Assembly: GCA_030524745.1 (NCBI GenBank) | Contig: JAUNGC010000013.1 | Location: 28,543 to 92,542, forward strand | Direction: 5' to 3' | DNA: 64,000 bases | From: Eubacteriales bacterium | GTDB taxonomy: Bacteria; Bacillota; Clostridia; Lachnospirales; Lachnospiraceae | Shown: in pieces, positions 9,048-18,392 of the stretch | Layout of the letters: the number at the start of each line of letters is the position of its first letter | Position numbering within the stretch: the stretch's first letter is position 1 | The notes under the pieces: generated by a model | Told to the model about the DNA's origin: nothing | The model's database searches: none | Seen by the model: only the letters and a program-made list of their open reading frames with translations | Translations under genes and position numbers: made by a program

Positions 9048-9908
9048 ATGGAGATAATCTTTGGCGCGCTGTTATGTGCCGTGTGTCTTTTTTTTCTGAT
9101 TGTGATGGTATATGACAGCAACCGCTTCGTGACCGTATCTTACCGGATTTCGGATCCGAAAATCAAAAAAAAGACGCGTCTTGTATTGCTGGCGGATCTT
9201 CATAATAAGCAGTATGGGAAAGAAAACGAAAAACTGCTCGCCGCTATAGAGGAGGCGTCTCCGGATCTGATTTTGTGCGCCGGCGATCTGATGACGTCCG
9301 TGCCGGGAAAGTCCATGGAGCCTGCGGAAAAATTCGTGGAAAAGCTGGCGGAGAAATATCCCTTTTATTACGGAAACGGCAATCATGAATACCGGATTTA
9401 TCATGATGAAGAAAAATTCGGAACCATGGGAGAAGAGTACCGGCGCTTTCTGCGGCAATGTAAGGTCCGGCTGCTGGAAAACGCGACGGCGTGGCTGCCG
9501 CTGTGGGGACTGAAAATTGTGGGGCTGGACCTGACAGGAGAGCATTATCACCGGTTTAAGGATGGCGTTCTGCCATCCGAGGAACTGGAAAGCATGATCG
9601 GGAAGTATGACGACGGCGTTTATACGATTCTCCTGGCGCATAATCCGGCTTTTTTTGAAAGTTATGCCGAATGGGGAGCGGACCTTGTGCTTTCCGGACA
9701 TGTTCACGGCGGAGTGATGCGGCTGCCCTGGATCGGCGGGGTGCTGTCCACCTCTTTCCGTTTTTTTCCGAAGTACGACGGCGGAATGTTTGAAAGAGGA
9801 CAAAAGAAGATGATCGTCAGCCGGGGGCTGGGAAGTCATACGATTCCGATCCGCATCTTTAACCCCGCGGAACTTGTCGTCATCGATCTGGAGCCGGGAA
9901 AAGAATAG
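9048..9908 (+). CDS. membrane-anchored metallophosphoesterase
   Basis: A 286-residue calcineurin-like phosphoesterase of the YkuE/YaeI type. An N-terminal transmembrane helix (residues about 2-22) is followed by the metal-site motifs: ADLHN, CAGDLM, GNHEY, LAHNP and SGHVHGG. All the metal ligands of the family are present, so it should be active on a phosphoester at the membrane. Homologues act on lipid-linked or nucleotide substrates, but the substrate cannot be read here. AAGGAGG precedes the ATG. scpA follows 61 bases later. Confidence 0.88.
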   Translation: MEIIFGALLCAVCLFFLIVMVYDSNRFVTVSYRISDPKIKKKTRLVLLADLHNKQYGKENEKLLAAIEEASPDLILCAGDLMTSVPGKSMEPAEKFVEKLAEKYPFYYGNGNHEYRIYHDEEKFGTMGEEYRRFLRQCKVRLLENATAWLPLWGLKIVGLDLTGEHYHRFKDGVLPSEELESMIGKYDDGVYTILLAHNPAFFESYAEWGADLVLSGHVHGGVMRLPWIGGVLSTSFRFFPKYDGGMFERGQKKMIVSRGLGSHTIPIRIFNPAELVVIDLEPGKE

Positions 9909-9969
9909 AACGGAAGAAGAAAAAGAGACTTGAGAGAGAACTTTTATGTAACAGGAGAGATATCGGGAT

Positions 9970-10725
9970 ATGGCGCTGGAAGTGAAGCTGGAAGCATTTG
10001 AAGGGCCGCTGGACCTGCTTTTGCATCTGATCGAAAAAAACAAAGTGGATATTTATGATATTCCCATCGTGGAAATCACCGAACAATATCTGGAATATAT
10101 CCGGTGCATGGAAACGGAAGATATGAACGTGATGAGCGAGTTTCTTGTCATGGCCGCGACGCTTCTGGATATCAAATGCCGGATGCTTCTGCCCAAGGAG
10201 GTCAACGAGGACGGCGAGGAAGAGGACCCGAGAGCGGAACTGGTGCAGAAGCTGCTGGAATATAAAATGTATAAATACATGTCCTATGAACTGAAGGACA
10301 TGCAGGTGGATGCCCAAAAGAGCATGTATAAGGAAATGACGCTGCCGGAGGAAGTGCAGGCATACCGGCCGCCGGTGGACTATGAAGAACTGATCGGGGA
10401 TACGACGCTTGCAAAGCTGCATGAGATTTTTAAGAGCGTGATCCGGCGGCGGGAGGACAAGATCGATCCGGTCAGGAGCAACTTCGGAAAAATCGAAAAG
10501 GACGAAGTCAATATTGAAGAAAAATCCGGATATGTGCAGGATTTTATCCGGCGGCATAAAAAATTTTCGTTCCGCGAACTTTTGGAAAAGCAGCACAGTA
10601 AAATGGAAGTGATCGTTACCTTTCTGGTGGTGCTGGAATTGATGAAAATGGGAAAAGTGACCGTGGAACAGGAATCCATAGACGATGAAATCACAGTCAT
10701 TTCAAAAGAGGCAGAGGAAAACTGA
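9970..10725 (+). CDS. scpA: segregation and condensation protein A
   Basis: A 251-residue ScpA kleisin that bridges the SMC heads and binds an ScpB dimer in the bacterial condensin complex, needed for chromosome segregation. The N-terminal SMC-neck-binding segment FEGPLDLLLHLIEKNKVDIYD is textbook, an acidic linker (GEEEDPRAE) follows, and the C-terminal winged helix binds the SMC cap. Its TGA stop overlaps the ATG of scpB by one base, which fits coupled translation. Confidence 0.96.
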   Translation: MALEVKLEAFEGPLDLLLHLIEKNKVDIYDIPIVEITEQYLEYIRCMETEDMNVMSEFLVMAATLLDIKCRMLLPKEVNEDGEEEDPRAELVQKLLEYKMYKYMSYELKDMQVDAQKSMYKEMTLPEEVQAYRPPVDYEELIGDTTLAKLHEIFKSVIRRREDKIDPVRSNFGKIEKDEVNIEEKSGYVQDFIRRHKKFSFRELLEKQHSKMEVIVTFLVVLELMKMGKVTVEQESIDDEITVISKEAEEN

Positions 10726-11294
10726 TGGAACGACAAAGACAGGAAGCGGCGCTGGAGGCGGTTCTTTTTACAATGGGGGAATCGGTTGAGGTAAAGCGCC
10801 TTGCAGAGATTATCGAAGAAACACCGAAGAAAACAAAAGAAATTCTGGAACAGATGAAGGAAAAGTGGGAAGAAGAAGGGCGCGGCGTGACGCTGATCGC
10901 GCTGGAGGATTCCTGGCAGATGTGTACGAGGCCGGAATTATACGACTGTCTGATACAAATTGCGAAAGTGCCCCGCAAATATGTCCTGTCGGACACCCTT
11001 CTGGAAACGCTTTCCATCGTTGCGTACAAGCAGCCTGTGACCCGGCTGGATGTGGAACGGGTGCGGGGGGTGAACTGCGACCATGCCATCAACCGGCTGC
11101 TGGAATTCGGGCTTGTGGAGGAGATCGGAAGGCTGGACGCGCCGGGAAGGCCGCTTTTATTCGGAACCACGGAACAGTTTTTGAGAACTTTCGGCGTCAG
11201 TTCCCTGGAGGATTTGCCGGAACTTTCCGCCGTGCAGGTGGAAGAGTTTAAAGAGCAGGCGGAGGCGGAAGCGCAGTTGCAGTTGGAAATTTGA
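10725..11294 (+). CDS. scpB: segregation and condensation protein B
   Basis: A 189-residue ScpB with two winged-helix domains. The N-terminal part (EAALEAVLFTMGESVEVKRL) mediates dimerisation, and the central TLSIVAYKQPVTRLDVERVRG segment is the family hallmark, followed by LIEEIGRLDAPGRP-like text near residue 135. It overlaps scpA by one base and forms SMC-ScpAB with it. The glutamate-rich end is usual for the family. Confidence 0.96.
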   Translation: MERQRQEAALEAVLFTMGESVEVKRLAEIIEETPKKTKEILEQMKEKWEEEGRGVTLIALEDSWQMCTRPELYDCLIQIAKVPRKYVLSDTLLETLSIVAYKQPVTRLDVERVRGVNCDHAINRLLEFGLVEEIGRLDAPGRPLLFGTTEQFLRTFGVSSLEDLPELSAVQVEEFKEQAEAEAQLQLEI

Positions 11295-11399
11295 GAACAG
11301 CCGGGGAAAGCGGAAGGCTGCATTTTCATGGAATGAAAGCGTTTCTTTCTCTCATATATTAGCAGTAACCGCAGAAGGAATAACCAAGGAGACTGCTAT

Positions 11400-12728
11400 A
11401 TGAAAGAAGGTTTAAAGAAAAGGCGCGTCCGGCTGCAGGCGGGAGTTCGATATCTGTTTCCGGTCATTTGCATAATGTTGTTTTTGACGGGGGCGGCGCC
11501 CGCGGATGAAAGGAAAGAAGAAAAAACAAGTACAACCAGTCAGCTATACGCCCAGTCGGCAGTCCTGATGGATGCGGACAACGGGCGTATTTTATTGGAA
11601 AAAAACGGGACGGATATTCTGCCTATGGCCAGCACGACAAAGATCATGACCTGTATTGTGACGCTGGAGCAGGGGAATCTTTCGGATATGGCGTCCGTTT
11701 CCGCCTATGCGGCTTCCCAGCCCAAAGTCCATCTGGGCGCGCAAAAAGGAGAATATTATAAAATAGAAGATTTGCTTTATTCGCTGATGCTGGAATCTCA
11801 CAATGACGCCGCTGTCATCATTGCGGAATATTACGGAAGCAGATGGGCGGGGCTTTCTTCGGATTTGAGCAGTCATTCCGCCGAAGAAAGCAAAAAAGCG
11901 GTGCTTGCCTTTACGGCGAAGATGAATGAAGCGGCCCAAAAAATCGGCTGCACCGATACCTTTTTTGTGACGCCAAACGGACTGGACGGAACGTTAACCG
12001 TGCAGAAAGACGAAGAGACGATAGAAAAGAATCATTCCACTACGGCGCGGGACCTGGCGAGAATCATGAGTTACTGCATTACCGATTCCCCGGCAAAGGA
12101 GTCCTTTTTGCAGATCACGCAGACGGCGGCATATTCTTATTCCAATTACAAGACGGACAGCCAGAGCGGGGAATTTTTGCCGGGAAGCCGGACTATTTCC
12201 TGCAATAATCACAACGCCTTTTTACAGATGATGGAGGGAGCGCTTTCGGGGAAAACAGGTTTTACGGGAAAGGCAGGATACTGCTATGTGGGAGCGCTGA
12301 CAAAAGACGGAAAAACCTTTGTGGTTGCCCTGCTGGCCTGCGGCTGGCCCAACAACAAGACCTGGAAATGGCACGATACGAAGCTGTTAATGGAGTATGG
12401 ACTGGAAAACTATGAGAAGCGGGATATTTATGAGGGCAGAAAGCTTGCGCCGGTCATAGTGGAAAACGGGCAGCAGGAATGGGCGGCTTTAGCGGCGGAG
12501 GAGAAAGAAATTGAACTGCTTTTGGGTCCGTCTGACAGCGTGGAAGTGAAATGGACGCTTCCCGATCTGCTGACCGCGCCGGTGGCCAAGGGCGAAGTGG
12601 TGGGAAAGGAATCCTTTTATGTGAACGGAGAACTTTATGCTTCCATACCGGTGACGGCGGCGGAGGATGTGCCGGAAGTTACATACAGATACTGCATAAG
12701 ACAGGTATTTCGTGCCGCTTTTTTGTAA
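11400..12728 (+). CDS. second D-alanyl-D-alanine carboxypeptidase (S11)
   Basis: A 442-residue serine D,D-carboxypeptidase. A signal sequence (residues about 15-36) precedes the S11 domain with STTK (Ser78, Lys81), an S-x-N motif as SHN in the segment ESHNDAAV, and KTG in SGKTGFTG. Compared with the enzyme at 7749 it carries a short insertion before the FVTPNGLDG segment and has a less hydrophobic C-terminus. It sits 105 bases after scpB, a position where Lachnospiraceae often place a DacF-type gene. A role in vegetative or spore peptidoglycan cannot be decided from sequence. Confidence 0.9.
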   Translation: MKEGLKKRRVRLQAGVRYLFPVICIMLFLTGAAPADERKEEKTSTTSQLYAQSAVLMDADNGRILLEKNGTDILPMASTTKIMTCIVTLEQGNLSDMASVSAYAASQPKVHLGAQKGEYYKIEDLLYSLMLESHNDAAVIIAEYYGSRWAGLSSDLSSHSAEESKKAVLAFTAKMNEAAQKIGCTDTFFVTPNGLDGTLTVQKDEETIEKNHSTTARDLARIMSYCITDSPAKESFLQITQTAAYSYSNYKTDSQSGEFLPGSRTISCNNHNAFLQMMEGALSGKTGFTGKAGYCYVGALTKDGKTFVVALLACGWPNNKTWKWHDTKLLMEYGLENYEKRDIYEGRKLAPVIVENGQQEWAALAAEEKEIELLLGPSDSVEVKWTLPDLLTAPVAKGEVVGKESFYVNGELYASIPVTAAEDVPEVTYRYCIRQVFRAAFL

Positions 12729-12928
12729 AAATTGACCAAAAATGACGTATCGTGAGACCGAAATTGGGCACATTATTTTTTTTTTACATCTGGCGGGGCT
12801 TGCCTTTTCATGGTATACTACATACAGTACGGATTTTGTGCGAAAATTGTGCGATTATGCTCAGTTTTAGGAAAATCCGGCAATCCCGTTTAATTATTTT
12901 TATCTAATATAAAATGGAGGGCTGAAAT

Positions 12929-14359
12929 ATGAGCAATTCTTCACAGGCGAGTCAAAGAATTACAGCTTTACTCGACGACAACAGTTTCGTTGAAATTGGC
13001 GCGAAGGTTACTGCAAGAGCGACCGATTTCAATCTGAAACAGACAGAGACTCCTTCTGACGGCGTCATTACCGGCTATGGAGTGATCGACGGCAATCTTG
13101 TGTATGTTTACAGCCAGGATGCTTCCGTTCTCGGCGGCAGCGTTGGCGAAATGCATGCGAAGAAAATTGTCAATCTCTATAATCTGGCGATGAAAACAGG
13201 CGCGCCGGTCATCGGTCTGATCGATTCCGCAGGCTTAAGACTGCAGGAAGCGACCGATGCGCTCAACGGTTTTGGAGAAATCTATTTAAAGCAGTCGCTG
13301 GCATCCGGCGTGATCCCGCAGATCACAGCAGTTTTCGGCGCATGCGGCGGCGGACTTGCAGTGATTCCCACACTGACGGATTTCACTTTCATGGAAGGTA
13401 AGAAAGCGAAATTATTCGTCAATTCCCCCAATGCGATCGATGGAAACAGCGTTGATAAATGCGATACCGCGGCAGCCGCATTCCAGAGCGAAGAAGCGGG
13501 CATCGTAGATGTTGTGGCGGACGAGGATACGATCCTTGCGCAGATCCGTGAACTGGTATGCATGCTTCCCGCGAACAACGAGGATAATGACGCTTATGTG
13601 GAGTGCACGGATGATTTAAACAGAAGCAACCCGGAGATCGAGGGCTGCGCCGGCGATACTTCCATCGGGCTTTCCCTGATCGCGGATGATAACAATTTCT
13701 TTGAAGTCAAGGGCGCATATGCAAAAGACATGGTGACCGGCTTCTTAAGACTCAACGGCATGACGATCGGCGCTGTGGCGAACCGCAGCGAAGTTTATGA
13801 CGAAGAAGGCAACGTATCCGAGAAAATGGACGCGGTGCTTTCCGCAAGAGGCTGTGAGAAAGCGGCTGATTTCGTGAACTTCTGCGATGCTTTCGGCATT
13901 CCGGTTCTTTCCCTGACCAACGTGAAGGGCTTTGCGGCGACCAAATGCGCTGAAAAGAGAATGGCAAAGGCTGTTGCAAAACTTACATATGCGTTTGCAA
14001 ATGCGACCGTTCCGAAGGTGAATGTTGTAGTTGGAAAAGCTTACGGCAGCGCTTATGTGGCGATGAACTCCAAAGCGATCGGCGCTGACATGACATATGC
14101 GTGGCCGAACGCTGAGATCGGCACAATGGACGCGAAGCTGGCTGCGAAGATTATCTGCGACGGCAAGGACGCTGCAGAGATTGATGCGTGTGCAAAAGAA
14201 TATGCCGCACTGCAGACAAGCGTTGAGAGCGCGGCAGGAAGAGGCTATGTAGACCAGATCATCGAAGCTGCCGATACCAGAAAGTACCTGATCGGCGCGT
14301 TTGAAATGTTATTTACAAAGAGAGAAGATCGCCCTGCAAAGAAACATGGCACAGTTTAA
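12929..14359 (+). CDS. carboxyltransferase subunit (MmdA/12S-like) of a biotin-dependent decarboxylase
   Basis: A 476-residue crotonase-fold carboxyltransferase. The two halves show GACGGGLAVIPTLTDF (about residues 136-151) and YGSAYVAMNSKAIGAD (about 373-388), the oxyanion-hole regions of the acyl-CoA carboxyltransferase family. Relatives are the methylmalonyl-CoA decarboxylase alpha subunit and the transcarboxylase 12S subunit, usually a little longer (about 510). It heads an operon with OadG-like, biotin carrier, OadB-like and OadA/PycB-like genes. The acyl-CoA substrate is uncertain: methylmalonyl-CoA is the best guess and another malonyl-type thioester is possible. GGAGGG precedes the ATG. 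Confidence 0.82.
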   Translation: MSNSSQASQRITALLDDNSFVEIGAKVTARATDFNLKQTETPSDGVITGYGVIDGNLVYVYSQDASVLGGSVGEMHAKKIVNLYNLAMKTGAPVIGLIDSAGLRLQEATDALNGFGEIYLKQSLASGVIPQITAVFGACGGGLAVIPTLTDFTFMEGKKAKLFVNSPNAIDGNSVDKCDTAAAAFQSEEAGIVDVVADEDTILAQIRELVCMLPANNEDNDAYVECTDDLNRSNPEIEGCAGDTSIGLSLIADDNNFFEVKGAYAKDMVTGFLRLNGMTIGAVANRSEVYDEEGNVSEKMDAVLSARGCEKAADFVNFCDAFGIPVLSLTNVKGFAATKCAEKRMAKAVAKLTYAFANATVPKVNVVVGKAYGSAYVAMNSKAIGADMTYAWPNAEIGTMDAKLAAKIICDGKDAAEIDACAKEYAALQTSVESAAGRGYVDQIIEAADTRKYLIGAFEMLFTKREDRPAKKHGTV

Positions 14360-14377
14360 GAAAGGAAGATACTTAAT

Positions 14378-15130
14378 ATGAAAAAATTTCTCTTAATATT
14401 AGGTATGGCGACCTGTCTTTTGGGCATGACAGCTTGCGGCGAAGAAGCGGATGTGTCCGCAGAAGGGGTCTCTGCGGAAGAACTTGAAGCTGCTTATACC
14501 GGTCTTGGCATTGAAGAGTACGTGGCAAGCCTGGATGATATTGTCGAACAGAATGCGCAGAGTCAGGTTGCGGGCAATGCGGTCTATGAGATGGGACTTA
14601 CCGCCTGGGAAGCGGCAAAAGAGGATCTCGGCACGTTTAACGGCATCACGGGTCATACGATCACGAGTGACGGGGAAGAGATGACAGTCACGATGGATAT
14701 CGACGGCGAATTTTACGACGCGCAGATGATCATGGTGATTGATACCGCAAGCTATGTACCTACAAGCATCACCGTAAATGTCAGCAAGCCTATGAGCGAA
14801 CTGATGACAAACGCGGCGCTTAATACCTTACTTGGCATGGGAACCGTATTTATTGTTCTGATTTTGATTGCCGGACTGATCAGTTGCTTCAGATTTATTT
14901 CCGTTCTGGAAAAGAAGGCTGCTGACAAGAAGGCGAAGAAGACGGCGCAGAGCGCGCCTGCGGCAGAACCTGTCGCGGCGGTTCCTGTTGTGGAAACGGT
15001 GGAAGAGGACGATTGCGAACTGGTTGCTGTTATCGCTGCGGCGATTGCGGCGAGCGAAGGCGCGGCGAGCACGGACGGATTTGTTGTAAGAAGCATCAAA
15101 CGCCGTGCAGGAAAATGGCAGAAAGCCTGA
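14378..15130 (+). CDS. OadG-like gamma subunit with lipoprotein N-terminus
   Basis: A 250-residue protein with an unusual build. The N-terminus is a lipoprotein signal (LLGMTACG, lipobox cysteine about residue 20) followed by a roughly 125-residue extracytoplasmic domain. A transmembrane helix (about 150-170) and an Ala/Lys/Glu-rich linker precede a C-terminal end, AVIAAAIAAS...FVVRSIKR, typical of the sodium pump decarboxylase gamma subunit. Classical OadG is under 100 residues and consists of the helix and tail only. Here it should anchor the carboxyltransferase to the beta subunit. The outer domain is unexplained. Confidence 0.8.
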   Translation: MKKFLLILGMATCLLGMTACGEEADVSAEGVSAEELEAAYTGLGIEEYVASLDDIVEQNAQSQVAGNAVYEMGLTAWEAAKEDLGTFNGITGHTITSDGEEMTVTMDIDGEFYDAQMIMVIDTASYVPTSITVNVSKPMSELMTNAALNTLLGMGTVFIVLILIAGLISCFRFISVLEKKAADKKAKKTAQSAPAAEPVAAVPVVETVEEDDCELVAVIAAAIAASEGAASTDGFVVRSIKRRAGKWQKA

Positions 15131-15166
15131 AAATAATAATTGAATCATTCATAGGAGGATTTCATA

Positions 15167-15544
15167 ATGAAAAATTATACCATTACCGTTAATGGCAACG
15201 TATATGATGTAGTAGTAGAAGAAGGCGCTAATACCGGCGCACCCGTAGCGGCTCCCAAAGCAGCGCCCAAGGCGGCTCCGAAGGCTCCCGTAGCAGCAGC
15301 AAAAACCGCGGCAGCGGCAGGCGCAGCAGGCAGCATTGAAGTAAAAGCGGGCGCGGCAGGCAAAGTATTTAAGCTGGATGCTTCCGTAGGACAGGCTGTG
15401 AAAGCCGGCGATCCTGTTGTTACCATCGAAGCGATGAAGATGGAAATTCCTGTTGTAGCACCTCAGGATGGTACTGTTGCAAGCATCAACGTAGCGGTTG
15501 GCGATGCGATCGAAGCAGGCGCTGTTCTTGCAACTTTAAACTAA
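15167..15544 (+). CDS. biotin carboxyl carrier protein of the decarboxylase
   Basis: A 125-residue biotin carrier. A short N-terminal strand region is joined by an Ala/Pro/Lys-rich flexible linker (residues about 24-52) to a biotinyl domain. The biotinylation motif is EAMKME with Lys91 as acceptor. It shuttles CO2 between the carboxyltransferase and the membrane beta subunit. The linker is built of near-repeated APKAAPKAAPKAP units. An AGGAGG site precedes the ATG, and the gene lies 36 bases after the gamma subunit and 53 before the beta subunit. Confidence 0.96.
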   Translation: MKNYTITVNGNVYDVVVEEGANTGAPVAAPKAAPKAAPKAPVAAAKTAAAAGAAGSIEVKAGAAGKVFKLDASVGQAVKAGDPVVTIEAMKMEIPVVAPQDGTVASINVAVGDAIEAGAVLATLN

Positions 15545-15597
15545 TCCGGAACCGGCATTGCGCCGGGATCTGACTACTAACACAGGAGGTCAACAAA

Positions 15598-16749
15598 ATG
15601 TCTTATATTATGACTACATTGGACAACCTGATTCATCAGACCGCGTTTTTCAACATGACATGGGGAAATGTGCTGATGATTTTAGTGGCTTGCGTCTTTT
15701 TATATCTGGCAATTGCCAAAGGATTTGAGCCGCTGCTTCTTGTTCCAATTGCATTTGGTATGCTGTTAGTGAATATCTATCCGGATATCATGCTTCATCC
15801 GGAGGATTCCGCTAACGGTGTGGGCGGTTTATTGTATTACTTCTATATTCTGGATGAATGGGCGATCCTGCCGTCGCTGATTTTCATGGGCGTAGGCGCT
15901 ATGACGGACTTTGGTCCGCTGATTGCCAATCCCAAGAGTTTCCTTCTGGGCGCTGCGGCGCAGTTCGGTATTTTCGCCGCTTATTTCGGCGCGATCGGCC
16001 TTGGCTTCAACGATAAGGCTGCCGCTGCAATTTCCATCATCGGCGGCGCCGACGGTCCTACCTCCATTTTCCTTTGCGGCAAACTGGGGCAGACCGCGAT
16101 CATGGGACCGATCGCCGTTGCGGCATATTCCTATATGTCCCTGGTGCCGATCATTCAGCCCCCGATCATGAAACTTCTGACCACAGAAGAGGAAAGAAAG
16201 ATCAAAATGGAACAGCTTCGTCCGATTTCCAAGCTGGAGAAAATTCTGTTCCCTATCATTGTAACGATTGTTGTTTGTCTGATTCTGCCTACCACAGCGC
16301 CCCTTGTCGGCATGCTGATGCTGGGTAACCTGTTCCGCGAGAGCGGCGTGGTAAGACAGTTGGCGGATACGGCGTCCAATGCGTTGATGTACATCGTGGT
16401 TATTCTGCTGGGTACTTCCGTTGGCGCGACGACAAGTGCGGAAGCATTTTTGAACTGGTCCACGATCAAGATCGTCATTCTGGGTCTGATCGCATTCGCG
16501 TTCGGTACTGCGGCCGGCGTTCTTTTCGGTAAGATCATGTGCAAGGCAACCGGAGGCAAGGTGAATCCGCTGATCGGTTCTGCAGGCGTATCTGCGGTTC
16601 CTATGGCGGCCCGCGTATCCCAGAAGGTGGGCGCTGAGTCTGATCCCACCAACTTCCTGCTGATGCATGCGATGGGACCTAACGTTGCCGGCGTTATCGG
16701 AACTGCGGTTGCAGCCGGTACATTCATGGCTATTTTCGGAGTATTCTGA
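15598..16749 (+). CDS. sodium ion-translocating decarboxylase beta subunit
   Basis: A 383-residue integral membrane protein with about nine to ten hydrophobic segments. The family signature [11 protein letters not shown] (about residues 147-157) contains the aspartate essential for carboxybiotin decarboxylation and Na+ pumping. The conserved [10 protein letters not shown] segment and the C-terminal [12 protein letters not shown] region are also present. It is OadB/MmdB/GcdB-like and completes the pump with the biotin carrier at 15167 and the gamma-like protein at 14378. The closest named subtype cannot be separated by eye. Confidence 0.94.
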   Translation: MSYIMTTLDNLIHQTAFFNMTWGNVLMILVACVFLYLAIAKGFEPLLLVPIAFGMLLVNIYPDIMLHPEDSANGVGGLLYYFYILDEWAILPSLIFMGVGAMTDFGPLIANPKSFLLGAAAQFGIFAAYFGAIGLGFNDKAAAAISIIGGADGPTSIFLCGKLGQTAIMGPIAVAAYSYMSLVPIIQPPIMKLLTTEEERKIKMEQLRPISKLEKILFPIIVTIVVCLILPTTAPLVGMLMLGNLFRESGVVRQLADTASNALMYIVVILLGTSVGATTSAEAFLNWSTIKIVILGLIAFAFGTAAGVLFGKIMCKATGGKVNPLIGSAGVSAVPMAARVSQKVGAESDPTNFLLMHAMGPNVAGVIGTAVAAGTFMAIFGVF

Positions 16750-16809
16750 TTCCGAGAGACAACGTAGACGGTTACTTATAACAACAAAATTTTCATGGAG
16801 GTAAAGATA

Positions 16810-18216
16810 ATGCCTGAACAGAAACCGATTAAAATTACGGAAACAGTTCTTCGTGATGCGCATCAGTCCCTGATTGCGACCAGAATGCCCACCGAGTTCA
16901 TGCTTCCTATCGTTGATAAAATGGATAAGGTTGGTTACCACTCCGTAGAGTGCTGGGGCGGAGCGACCTTCGACGCTTCCCTTCGTTTCCTGAAGGAAGA
17001 TCCCTGGGAGAGACTCAGAAAGCTTCGCGCAGGCTTTAAGAATACAAAGCTTCAGATGCTTTTCAGAGGCCAGAATATTCTGGGTTATCGTCACTATGCG
17101 GACGATGTGGTGGAATATTTTGTACAGAAATCAATCGCAAACGGTATTGATATCATCCGTATTTTCGACTGCTTAAACGATATCCGCAATCTGGAATGCG
17201 CTGTAAAAGCATGTAATAAGGAAGGCGGACATGCGCAGATCGCTCTTTCCTACACGTTGGGCGATGCGTACACGCTGGACTACTGGATGAACATTGCGAA
17301 GGAAATCGAGGCTATGGGCGCGGATTCCATCTGTATCAAGGATATGGCTGGTCTGCTCGTACCTTATGAGGCTTCCAAACTCATCACCGCGATGAAGAGC
17401 GCTACCAAGCTGCCGATCCAGTTGCATACCCATTATACGTCCGGCGTTGCCAGCATGACTTACTTAAAGGCTGTTGAAGCGGGCGTTGACGTGATCGACT
17501 GTGCAATGTCTCCTTTTGCGCTGGGAACCTCCCAGCCCGCTACGGAAGTTATGGCTGAGACCTTTAAAGGAACTCCTTATGATCCCGGCTTTGATCAGAA
17601 CCTGCTCGCAGAGATCGCTGACTATTTCCGTCCTTACAGAGAAGAGTGCTTAAAGACCGGCCTGCTGGATCCCAAGGTATTGGGCGTAAACATCAAGACG
17701 CTGATGTACCAGGTGCCTGGCGGTATGCTTTCCAACATGGTGAGCCAGTTGAAAGAGCAGAACGCAAGCGATAAATATGACGAAGTGCTCCAGGAGATCC
17801 CGAGAGTTCGTAAAGACTTCGGCGAGCCGCCGCTCGTTACGCCTTCTTCCCAGATCGTTGGTACACAGGCTGTATTCAACGTGCTGATGGGCGAGAGATA
17901 TAAGATGGCTACCGGCGAGACAAAGGATCTGCTTTCCGGTAAATACGGCAAGACGGTGAAGCCTTTCAATGCGGAAGTGCAGAAGAAGGTTATCGGCGAT
18001 GCGGAAGTGATCACCTGCCGTCCGGCAGATCTGATTCCGAACGAACTTGAGAAGATCGAGAACGAAATGAAACAGTGGAAACAGCAGGATGAAGACGTTC
18101 TTTCTTACGCGCTGTTCCCTCAGGTTGCAGTTGACTTCTTCAAGTATCGCCAGGCTCAGCAGGAAAAAGTGGATATGACACAGGCTGATACCAAGAATGC
18201 GGCTTATCCGGTTTGA
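16810..18216 (+). CDS. oxaloacetate decarboxylase alpha / pyruvate carboxylase B-type carboxyltransferase
   Basis: A 468-residue carboxyltransferase of the OadA/PycB/5S family without its own biotin domain. TETVLRDAHQS (metal-binding Asp16), SICIKDMAGLL (the lysine that carries the carboxyl) and LHTHYTSG (metal-binding histidines) are all visible. It moves CO2 between oxaloacetate/pyruvate and the separate biotin carrier at 15167. The frame has an ATG at 16795, but GGAGGT at 16798-16803 lies between it and the ATG at 16810, which makes the latter the start. An intrinsic terminator follows the operon. Confidence 0.92.
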   Translation: MPEQKPIKITETVLRDAHQSLIATRMPTEFMLPIVDKMDKVGYHSVECWGGATFDASLRFLKEDPWERLRKLRAGFKNTKLQMLFRGQNILGYRHYADDVVEYFVQKSIANGIDIIRIFDCLNDIRNLECAVKACNKEGGHAQIALSYTLGDAYTLDYWMNIAKEIEAMGADSICIKDMAGLLVPYEASKLITAMKSATKLPIQLHTHYTSGVASMTYLKAVEAGVDVIDCAMSPFALGTSQPATEVMAETFKGTPYDPGFDQNLLAEIADYFRPYREECLKTGLLDPKVLGVNIKTLMYQVPGGMLSNMVSQLKEQNASDKYDEVLQEIPRVRKDFGEPPLVTPSSQIVGTQAVFNVLMGERYKMATGETKDLLSGKYGKTVKPFNAEVQKKVIGDAEVITCRPADLIPNELEKIENEMKQWKQQDEDVLSYALFPQVAVDFFKYRQAQQEKVDMTQADTKNAAYPV

Positions 18217-18263
18217 GAATTGCTGCAGAGCGATCGTGTGATGGAAAATGAATAAAAGCTACA

Positions 18264-18295
18264 ACGGACAGATGCTTCGGCGTCTGTCCGTTTTT
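18264..18295 (+). terminator. intrinsic terminator of the decarboxylase operon
   Basis: A 12-base stem (18264-18275 with 18280-18291, one G-T pair) closed by a TTCG tetraloop and followed by T-rich sequence. Confidence 0.88.
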
Positions 18296-18300
18296 ATTCG

Positions 18301-18329
18301 TTGACATGCGGCGTTATTATCGGTAAAAT
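18301..18329 (+). promoter_or_regulatory. promoter of the MurR/RpiR regulator gene
   Basis: TTGACA (18301-18306), a 17-base spacer and TAAAAT (18324-18329), starting right after the upstream terminator. Confidence 0.75.
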
Positions 18330-18392
18330 ATATTTTGGGTATTCAGGCATGTGGTAAGGCATATTATCGGTTATGATGCAGAGGATTTTGGG

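Noticed and set aside
12814-12819. TATACT as a promoter for the decarboxylase operon
   Set aside because: No acceptable -35 at 16-18 bases upstream; left unannotated.
15829-17094. 421-residue open frame on the minus strand opposite the decarboxylase beta and alpha subunit genes
   Set aside because: It is antisense to clearly identified genes, has His/Arg/Gln-rich composition typical of a reverse shadow, and no domain or ribosome binding site.
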